From Bellilinea sp040754815 (GTDB lineage Bacteria; Chloroflexota; Anaerolineae; Anaerolineales; Anaerolineaceae): a stretch of DNA of 64,000 nt. The stretch is taken from positions 1 through 64,000 of the forward strand of contig JBFMBX010000007.1 of NCBI GenBank assembly GCA_040754815.1, written 5' to 3'. The notes below the pieces were generated by a model. It searched no databases. It saw nothing but the letters and a program-made list of their open reading frames with translations, and had not been told where the DNA came from. Position 1 is the first letter of the stretch, and the number at the start of each line of letters is the position of its first letter. Below are positions 51,668 to 62,158 of this stretch, one piece after another. Made by a program: the position numbers and the translations under genes.

Positions 51668-52484
51668 CGGATTTTCCCGTAAACACCAACCACCCGATCA
51701 TCAAAGTCATTGTCGAAACGCCCAGACATAAAAGCCATGTTTGAAGGGGGGGGACTGTGCCATAAAAAACTAGATCCCGAAACAATCCCACCAGGTGAAA
51801 CATCGGATTCAATTTTACAATCATCGCCACATTTGTTGAAAGGATATCCACTGGATACATAACAGGGGTAGCATAAAACCATGCCGTTAAAATGATGTGA
51901 TACATTTCGACCACGTCAGCAAAATAGATTCCAATCGTTGAAATTAATAATCCAATGCCCAAACTGAACATGGCGAGCATGATCATGGCAAAAGGGGAAA
52001 GCAAAAGCGTAATATGTAAAGGTATTCCAATAACAAGATTGACTACAATCAGAGGAACTAGTGAGAGAAGCAGGTTCACCAAGCCAGTGCCAATCGCCGA
52101 CATGGCAAATGTGGATCGTGGAATATAAATTCTCCTTAATAAGTCCCCCCCCCATACCAAAGCGTTGATTGCACTGCTGCTGGTCTGCGAAAAAAAAGTC
52201 CACGAAATCAAACCACTCAAAACATAAGCCGGATACCCCTCTACTCTTGCTCGAAAAACCTGAGTGAACACTACCGAGAGAATGATCATCATCCCCAGCG
52301 GGTTGAGCATCGTCCACGCAATGCCGAGCACCGAGCGTTTGTAGCGGGCGGTAATATCGCGCCGGACAAGGAAGAAAACCAGATCGCGATAGCGCCATGC
52401 TTCTTTCAATTCCACAAGCGCCGGAGGCAAACGCTGGGCGCTGTCATAAACTTCTTGTGAGGGTTTATCCAATGTTTGTTCCAT
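51645..52484 (-). CDS. Polysaccharide-export ABC transporter permease (Wzm/TagG-like)
   Basis: A 279-aa ABC-2 permease with about six helices. The N-terminal WRYRDLVFFLVRRDITARYK, then RSVLGIAWTMLNPLGMMIIL, is the classic Wzm/TagG signature. FSQTSSSAINALVWGGDLLR follows, and PMFHLVGLFRDLVFYG lies near the C-terminus. With the ATPase encoded next it forms the exporter for a surface polysaccharide. The gene runs on from the GT4 gene upstream after 33 nt. Confidence 0.92.
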   Translation of the reverse strand: MEQTLDKPSQEVYDSAQRLPPALVELKEAWRYRDLVFFLVRRDITARYKRSVLGIAWTMLNPLGMMIILSVVFTQVFRARVEGYPAYVLSGLISWTFFSQTSSSAINALVWGGDLLRRIYIPRSTFAMSAIGTGLVNLLLSLVPLIVVNLVIGIPLHITLLLSPFAMIMLAMFSLGIGLLISTIGIYFADVVEMYHIILTAWFYATPVMYPVDILSTNVAMIVKLNPMFHLVGLFRDLVFYGTVPPLQTWLLCLGVSTMTLMIGWLVFTGKSDEFAYRT

Positions 52485-52517
52485 AATTCAGCCGCTAATT
52501 ATACCATGATAAGATGG

Positions 52518-53648
52518 TCAAAGGCGCTTCGTGCTACTCAGCATTCGTTGATAAACTTTCCACGTATGCTGATGAACTACTTTATCCGAAAACCGTTCCA
52601 CCACCCGTTGGCGGACATTTTCGCCCATACGCCGCCGCTCAGCCGGGCTATGGGTCAACTCACAAATGGCCTCTGCCAGCCCTTGCGCATCCTCCACCGC
52701 CACCAGCCGGCCGTTGAAACCGTCTTCAATCACATCCCGGCAGCCGGGTGCATCGGTGGTTACCACAGCGCGGGCGCAAGCCCCCGCTTCTAACAGGGCC
52801 GTGGGGATACCCTCCCCCCACGAGGGAAGCACAACCAGATTCGATTGGGCATAGATTGCCGGCATATCCACCTGCCAGCCGAGCCACTCCACCAGCCCTT
52901 CCTCGACCCAGCCGCGCACCTCCTCCCGAGAAACCGAGCCGGGGTTGCCCTCATCCACATCACCGGCCAGCCAAAAGCGCACTTCACAGCGCGATTTGAG
53001 CAGCCGGGCGGCTTCGATCAGCGTGTAAATGCCTTTTTCCCGCAGCAGCCGCGCCGGAAAAAGCACCACCGGCGCGCCTTCCGGCTCCGGTTGAGGTAAA
53101 AACCGTTCCACATCCACCCCCACCCCTTCAATAAGGTAGGCTTGTTCTTTGCGCACCAGCCCTTCTGCAATAAATTGCTCACGGTTGGCTTCATTTTCAA
53201 AGATAACCACCACGTTCGGGCGGTTTAACACCCATCGGTAAAGCCCTTTGACCAGCCGGCGAACCTGCCGCGTTAACCACCGCTCATTCAAAAACAGATA
53301 ACCCAAACCGGTGATGGCATTGACGATTGCCGGCACCCCCGCCATTTGGGCTGCCAGCGAGCCATATAACACAGGTTTGATAGTCAGGTGATGCACCAGA
53401 TCGGGTTTTTCCTGCAGGTAGATATGCCACAAGCGCAGTAAGGCAATTAACTCGCGCAGCGGGTTCATCGAACGTCGGTCAAGTTTCCATTCGACCCAGC
53501 GGAATCCCTCCCGCTGAATCGCAGGCACAAATTGACCTGCCGGTGAAACCAGCACCACCTGCCAGCCCCGTTGGCGTAAAAACCGCGCCAGAGAAAGACG
53601 AAAGTTATACAAATACCAATCGGTATTTGCTACCAGCAAGATTTTAAT
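52518..53648 (-). CDS. GT4-family glycosyltransferase, unusual start codon
   Basis: A GT-B glycosyltransferase of about 376 aa: LLVANTDWYLYNFRLSLARF at the N-terminus, NAITGLGYLFLNERWLTRQV, VVLFPARLLREKGIYTLIEA, and VLPSWGEGIPTALLEAGACA with GCRDVIEDGFNG. Similar enzymes transfer hexoses to undecaprenyl-linked intermediates. No ATG or GTG is available near the beginning. Either TTG at 53639 is used, or ATT at 53648, which gives the typical GT4 opening I/M-K-I-L-L-V-A. AAAGG lies 2 nt before the ATT but 11 nt before the TTG, so the TTG is also reasonable. The upstream stop at 53668 limits extension. Confidence 0.87.
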   Translation of the reverse strand: MKILLVANTDWYLYNFRLSLARFLRQRGWQVVLVSPAGQFVPAIQREGFRWVEWKLDRRSMNPLRELIALLRLWHIYLQEKPDLVHHLTIKPVLYGSLAAQMAGVPAIVNAITGLGYLFLNERWLTRQVRRLVKGLYRWVLNRPNVVVIFENEANREQFIAEGLVRKEQAYLIEGVGVDVERFLPQPEPEGAPVVLFPARLLREKGIYTLIEAARLLKSRCEVRFWLAGDVDEGNPGSVSREEVRGWVEEGLVEWLGWQVDMPAIYAQSNLVVLPSWGEGIPTALLEAGACARAVVTTDAPGCRDVIEDGFNGRLVAVEDAQGLAEAICELTHSPAERRRMGENVRQRVVERFSDKVVHQHTWKVYQRMLSSTKRL

Positions 53649-53667
53649 GGCCTTTAAGGAGTTTTTA

Positions 53668-54798
53668 TCAGCCGGTATGATTCTTCACCACCTTTTCATA
53701 CAGCCGAATCAACCGTTCTTTCATGATCGACCAGCCATATTGAGTTTCATAAGCGATTCGTGCCTTATGCCCCATTTGCCGGCGTTCCTCAGGGTTGTTT
53801 TCCAGGAATCGCAGGGCTTCTTCTAAGGCTGTTCTATCCCCATACGGGACAACAATACCGCTATTATACCGCTGGATAATCACATCCATATTCGTATCTT
53901 CGGCCACAATGATCGGGCGCGCCAGCATCATCGCTTCGAATATCTTATTCGGGCTGGAATAACGGTGATTGGGTATCGCCGGGTCGTAGGTAGCAATCAA
54001 CACATCCGCTGCCGCCGAAAGACGCAAAGCCGTTTCGTAAGGAACTCTTCCATGCCAGCGTACATTTGGCAGACTGTAAATTCGCTGCCGGACTTCATTT
54101 TCATCCCCCCCAAAGCCGGCAATATCCAGTGCCCATTCCGGATGGGTTTGCAGCACATCGAGTAATTCAAAAATACCGCGCTCTTTTTGAAGCAGGCCAA
54201 CATACGCAATGCGGAGCTTAAAGTGATTGCTTTTTTGAATGGTATTTTCGCCTTGCCAATCCTCCGGTGAATTGTAAACCACTTCCAGCAAGCGCGGCTT
54301 TGAACCGGCAATCTGATTTTTACGGCTGTCATCCACCAGTATCACGGCATTCACCCGACCGATGACCCACAAATCCAGCCGACGGATGAGTGATTTAATC
54401 CAGTTGGGGGTACGGCGCAGATGATCAGCGTAAAAATCAAAAATATCATAAATAATCGGGATATTTCTAAATCGCGCAATCACCAGGGCGGGTAATACCG
54501 TATCAAAATCACAGGCATGAATCGCCTGAAAATCTTTTTGATGACGGAGCAGCCAGAAAAAGAGACCTGTTTGCCAGCGAAGCAATTGTGGCAAATTACC
54601 CAATCCACTGCCAAATCGCGCCCGAATCGGCAAGCGGTGAATCACGCCAAAATCGGTTTGAACGGGAGAGGGCAGCTCGCCGGAGCGATCCCATCCCAGA
54701 ACATTCACTTGCCATCCTTGCTGGCAAAGCGCACGGGCAATTTTCTCCACACGCGGATCAGGCGCAATGGGATTCGAACGCAAAATGAGAACGTTCAT
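53668..54798 (-). CDS. GT4-family glycosyltransferase
   Basis: A 376-aa GT-B enzyme: NVLILRSNPIAPDPRVEKIA at the N-terminus, HACDFDTVLPALVIARFRNI, LRIAYVGLLQKERGIFELLD at the start of the donor domain, WHGRVPYETALRLSAAADVL, and the donor-binding HRYSSPNKIFEAMMLARPII. It belongs to the wbuB-like group-1 transferases of capsule and O-antigen loci. It starts 14 nt after the carboxymuconolactone-decarboxylase-like gene. GC-rich compared with genes further downstream in the same operon. Confidence 0.88.
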   Translation of the reverse strand: MNVLILRSNPIAPDPRVEKIARALCQQGWQVNVLGWDRSGELPSPVQTDFGVIHRLPIRARFGSGLGNLPQLLRWQTGLFFWLLRHQKDFQAIHACDFDTVLPALVIARFRNIPIIYDIFDFYADHLRRTPNWIKSLIRRLDLWVIGRVNAVILVDDSRKNQIAGSKPRLLEVVYNSPEDWQGENTIQKSNHFKLRIAYVGLLQKERGIFELLDVLQTHPEWALDIAGFGGDENEVRQRIYSLPNVRWHGRVPYETALRLSAAADVLIATYDPAIPNHRYSSPNKIFEAMMLARPIIVAEDTNMDVIIQRYNSGIVVPYGDRTALEEALRFLENNPEERRQMGHKARIAYETQYGWSIMKERLIRLYEKVVKNHTG

Positions 54799-54812
54799 AC
54801 CGCTTTACGAAA

Positions 54813-55163
54813 TCAAGCGCTTTGTTGTCTTGCCAGGTCCAGCGTTTCTACGGCATGGCGCAGGTGAGGGATGACGATACTTCCGCCCACAATCAGGGCG
54901 ACATTGAAAGCCTCGTACAATTCTTCATCCTTCCAGCCCGCTTTCACGCATTGCAGAATGTGATAATCAATGCAGTCATTGCAGCGCAGAACCATGGAAG
55001 CCACCAACCCCAATAGTTCTTTGGTTTTACCATCCAGCGCACCGTCATGGTACGCTGCCGTGTCCAAATTAAAAAACCGTTTAATCCCCAAATGATCAAT
55101 GCTTAAGATCCGCTCGTTCATTCGTTGGCGGTAAGACTGAAACTCCTCCAAACGATTCGCCAT
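54813..55163 (-). CDS. Carboxymuconolactone decarboxylase/AhpD-like protein
   Basis: A 116-aa all-helical CMD-family protein with the redox/catalytic motif VLRCNDCIDYHILQCVKAGW (two cysteines and a following His, as in AhpD) and GALDGKTKELLGLVASMV. Members reduce peroxiredoxins or decarboxylate small acids. Here the two cysteines are spaced C-x2-C, so a thiol-redox role is plausible. GGGAG sits 5-6 nt before the ATG at 55163. Its place at the head of a glycan operon gives no obvious functional link. Confidence 0.85.
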   Translation of the reverse strand: MANRLEEFQSYRQRMNERILSIDHLGIKRFFNLDTAAYHDGALDGKTKELLGLVASMVLRCNDCIDYHILQCVKAGWKDEELYEAFNVALIVGGSIVIPHLRHAVETLDLARQQSA

Positions 55164-55187
55164 AAACACTCCCAAAAGTTTTTATGA

Positions 55188-56177
55188 TTATGGAACCCGG
55201 CCGGGATCAACCACATATTCCCACCAATTCCATGAAATGCCGTTGGATTGACCGTTCAGATGCGGAAACAGGCTCAACCACCAGATATGGTGCTGGCGGA
55301 TCTCACCATTCCCCCACTCGGCACAGTTGACCATTACCGGCGGATCGGAAAGGTCCGGGAATTTTTTCCAATTCCGGCAGCGGCTGGGGACAAAAGCGGT
55401 ATTGCCCCAATCGTAATCGGTTTGGGAATTTGGCGCAAAGTGAACCGTGCCGCACTCCGCCTGACCGGGGAATGCCTTATCGTAACGTGTGAAACGTTCC
55501 CACAGATTAGCCGTTCCAGTGGTATTTCGATAAATCCGCATCAAAATAAATTCGGCGCGGTGGCCAAAGGCTTCCAGCATTTCTCCAATACCACGCTGGT
55601 AATTAAATCCCATAATCATAAAAGGCCGGTGTACACCACTCATGATTAATGGCGGGGCATTGACAAAGAAAGCACCGGGTCCAACCATCAGCGATTCGTA
55701 AAAACCCGCAAAAGGCATACCGAACAACCAAACCTCATCTATCATTCCGCCGTTGATTTTGTTCACAATATTAAAATCGGTAAGGATTTTGGTATAGTCC
55801 ACCTGATCCGGTTGGTGAAAGCCGCTCTGGTTTTGCCAGGCCTGGATATATTCATTAATAGTGTAAATAAAACCATCCTTCTTTTGCGGGAAACCATCCA
55901 CAATCAGCTTTTCAGCGACCTGATAGGTCAGGTACCCATTTGAACACACATTCAAATCACCAATATAGGTTGCCATCAGGCTGTCCACATCCGACCAGTT
56001 CAAAAACTTACTCAAGCGCTGATTGCCCGCGCCGGGTACGATTGGGTCAAAGATGATGACCATTACCTTCCGCGTTATGGGTGAAGGAGGCTGGCCTTGC
56101 GGCTGAGGAGCAGGTTCAGAACCAGCCGGTTTGAATAAACCCGAAATCCACGACCAGAGATCACGTAGGAAATTCAT
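55188..56177 (-). CDS. Hypothetical protein, 329 aa, no recognised family
   Basis: I do not recognise this protein. It starts with an amphipathic, Trp-rich segment (FLRDLWSWISGLF) that could lie along the membrane, then a Pro/Gln-rich linker (residues 20-32), then a compact domain from about 35. Notable are VMVIIFDPIVPGAGNQRLSK, IDEVWLFGMPFAGFYESLMV, PFMIMGFNYQRGIGEMLEAF with GHRAEFIL, four Cys late in the protein, and VNCAEWGNGEIRQHHIWWLS. Scattered His, Asp and Glu suggest a metal-dependent or hydrolytic enzyme, but this is a guess. It is the first gene of the nine-gene glycan operon, 24 nt before the CMD gene. Confidence 0.6.
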   Translation of the reverse strand: MNFLRDLWSWISGLFKPAGSEPAPQPQGQPPSPITRKVMVIIFDPIVPGAGNQRLSKFLNWSDVDSLMATYIGDLNVCSNGYLTYQVAEKLIVDGFPQKKDGFIYTINEYIQAWQNQSGFHQPDQVDYTKILTDFNIVNKINGGMIDEVWLFGMPFAGFYESLMVGPGAFFVNAPPLIMSGVHRPFMIMGFNYQRGIGEMLEAFGHRAEFILMRIYRNTTGTANLWERFTRYDKAFPGQAECGTVHFAPNSQTDYDWGNTAFVPSRCRNWKKFPDLSDPPVMVNCAEWGNGEIRQHHIWWLSLFPHLNGQSNGISWNWWEYVVDPGRVP

Positions 56178-56238
56178 GAATTTAGTATAACCGATTCGAT
56201 TCGGTATTGAAACACCTGAAATTTAAATCAAAAAAGTC

Positions 56239-56356
56239 TCTTGGCAATGACCTACTCTCCCAGGGGGTCGCCCCCCAAGTACCATCGGCGCTGACAGCCT
56301 TAACGACCGGGTTCGGGATGTGACCGGGTGTACCACTGTCGCTCAAATCACCAAGA
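56239..56356 (-). rRNA. rrf: 5S ribosomal RNA
   Basis: Recognised by the conserved blocks CATCCCGAACCCGG, GCGCCGATGGTACT and GGGAGAGTAGGTC on the minus strand. Helix I pairs TCTTGGTGAT with ATTGCCAAGA and continues outward through GAC/GTC and an A/T run on both sides, so the ends may be shifted by a few bases. The T-run just beyond the 3' end probably serves as the operon terminator. Confidence 0.95.
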
Positions 56357-56382
56357 GACTTTTTTTACGCTGTTAAGTTTCC

Positions 56383-56439
56383 ACCGAATAGTATGTAGTT
56401 GATATTTCGAAAATGAGTGCTGAGTTCCCCGCACCACGT

Positions 56440-56441
<2 letters not shown>
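56383..56441 (-). repeat. 3' arm of the 23S rRNA processing stem
   Basis: The sequence ACCGAATAGTATGTAG (56383-56398) and the block up to 56441 are complementary to 59406-59485 on the other side of the 23S gene. The arms bring the two ends of the pre-23S together for RNase III-type cleavage. Confidence 0.8.
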
Positions 56442-59402
<2,961 letters not shown>

Positions 59403-59405
59403 TCC

Positions 59406-59485
59406 GCACGTGATGCGGAGAATTCAGAACTCATTCATTCTGAAATTATCATGACTACTTCAATTTAGCCTACATACTATTCGGT
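59406..59485 (-). repeat. 5' arm of the 23S rRNA processing stem
   Basis: Complementary to 56383-56441: CTACATACTATTCGGT (59470-59485) pairs with the outer part, and the region 59406-59431 with the inner part next to the mature ends. The middle is bulged. Confidence 0.8.
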
Positions 59486-59712
59486 TTTTAAGGTGCAAAC
59501 TGCGCTGTTGACCAGCGCGGAGCGATCCTCACCTTTCCAGTCAGGAGCGCTCAGCGCTCTTCAACCTGTTCTCTTGTTAAGACACACGGCGACCCGGCTT
59601 ACCGCCGGGCCGTTCAACTCCCTTGCGGTTTCGCCTTCCTACCTTTGTGTTACCGTAAAACTTCCGTTCCTGCTTCTTCCCACACACACTCCGTTTGATT
59701 TGGGCTGCTTAG

Positions 59713-59785
59713 TGGAGATGAGGGGATTCGAACCCCTGACCTCCGCCGTGCAAAGGCGGCGCTCTCCCAACTAAGCTACATCCCC
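59713..59785 (-). tRNA. tRNA-Ala (anticodon TGC)
   Basis: A 73-nt cloverleaf in the 16S-23S spacer. Anticodon stem CCGCC/GGCGG encloses loop TTTGCAC (anticodon TGC). Acceptor GGGGATG pairs with CATCTCC (one mismatch or wobble), discriminator A, no encoded CCA. Confidence 0.95.
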
Positions 59786-59812
59786 GTGCAGGGTACACCT
59801 CTGCGGTGCAGG

Positions 59813-59886
59813 TGGGCCTTTCAGGGCTCGAACCTGAGACCTCGCCCTTATCAGAGGCGCGCTCTAACCAGCTGAGCTAAAGGCCC
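59813..59886 (-). tRNA. tRNA-Ile (anticodon GAT)
   Basis: A 74-nt cloverleaf upstream of tRNA-Ala in the spacer. Acceptor GGGCCTT pairs with AAGGCCC; anticodon loop CTGATAA gives GAT. The Ile-Ala pair is the standard bacterial spacer arrangement. Confidence 0.95.
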
Positions 59887-59906
59887 TCTCAATTGTTAAT
59901 TCGGCA

Positions 59907-59936
59907 CCTTAACAACTGAGGAGTGACAGGAAGACG
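59907..59936 (-). repeat. 3' arm of the 16S rRNA processing stem
   Basis: The plus-strand sequence here (starting CCTTAACAACTGA) is the reverse complement, with a few mismatches, of 61596-61625 on the other side of the 16S gene, giving about 30 bp of pairing in the precursor. Confidence 0.8.
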
Positions 59937-60030
59937 ACCTTTGGAGTGCTCCGACCTCGCGACCGCTTGCGAGGATTTTTTAACCTCGATGGTTTAGAAC
60001 GTTCCTCCATAGAGGATTGTTCGTTTAACC

Positions 60031-61535
<1,505 letters not shown>

Positions 61536-61595
61536 AAAATATCACCTTTTTCAGGTGTTCGTTACGGATTGTTGACGGAGCTTACTCTTTCTTGG

Positions 61596-61625
61596 CTTCT
61601 TCCTATCACTCTTCAGTTGTTAAGG
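61596..61625 (-). repeat. 5' arm of the 16S rRNA processing stem
   Basis: The minus strand reads CCTTAACAACTGAAGAGTGA and onward, pairing with the spacer segment 59907-59936. It lies in the leader between promoter P3 and the mature 16S 5' end. Confidence 0.8.
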
Positions 61626-61648
61626 TTCCGCTTGCTTCCGAGGGCCAG

Positions 61649-61677
61649 ATTCTACGCTACCAGCTCATTCCTGTCAA
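61649..61677 (-). promoter_or_regulatory. rRNA operon promoter P3 (proximal)
   Basis: TTGACA (61677-61672) and TAGAAT (61654-61649), 17-bp spacer. Predicted start near 61642, about 107 nt before the 16S 5' end. Confidence 0.85.
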
Positions 61678-61843
61678 GTTTTTGGCGATAAAATCGCCGA
61701 TGTTTTCCTAAGTCGTTCATCTTTGGTCAACACCGGCGCATCTCTCGACGTCCTTGCCAGGCCTGGTCCCTCTTGTACCAACCCGTTTTCAATTGTTACC
61801 GATCCGCTTTCTCAGCAAGATCTCTTCACAGTTTGGGACTTAT

Positions 61844-61872
61844 ATTGTACCCATCCTGCTTCCGGTTGTCAA
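61844..61872 (-). promoter_or_regulatory. rRNA operon promoter P2
   Basis: TTGACA (61872-61867) and TACAAT (61849-61844), 17-bp spacer. A small hairpin GGCGAT-AAA-ATCGCC (61683-61697) lies between P2 and P3. Confidence 0.85.
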
Positions 61873-61968
61873 GGGGTTTTCGTAGAATTCTTCGGAAGTG
61901 GCGTATTTGGTTTTGAGCGATCTGCCGTCTTCGGCGAGATCGGGTCGCCCTCACAGGCAACGGGCTGG

Positions 61969-61996
61969 ATTATACCCCTATCTCTATACCTGTCAA
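61969..61996 (-). promoter_or_regulatory. rRNA operon promoter P1 (distal)
   Basis: TTGACA (61996-61991) and TATAAT (61974-61969), 16-bp spacer. It is the third tandem promoter in the 623-bp interval between the 16S and the divergent VanW-type gene; no protein gene is supported in that interval. Confidence 0.85.
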
Positions 61997-62142
61997 GGGA
62001 TTTAATGCCCATTTTTCAAAATTCATCCCTCCCTGTGGAGCAGCGATGGGAACATTCCTTGCACCGGGAACTTTCACCCCCTCCCTCTCGTCTGAAAGTT
62101 GTTACCGCAAATTTTTACACCCACAGTCATTATTTTACAGGA

Positions 62143-62151
62143 TGGTATAAT
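62143..62151 (+). promoter_or_regulatory. Extended -10 promoter of the vanW-like gene
   Basis: TGGTATAAT (TG-N-TATAAT). The start predicted 7 nt downstream (62158) practically coincides with the ATG at 62159, so the message is probably leaderless. No -35 box and no ribosome-binding site are visible. Confidence 0.65.
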
Positions 62152-62158
62152 CTTCACC

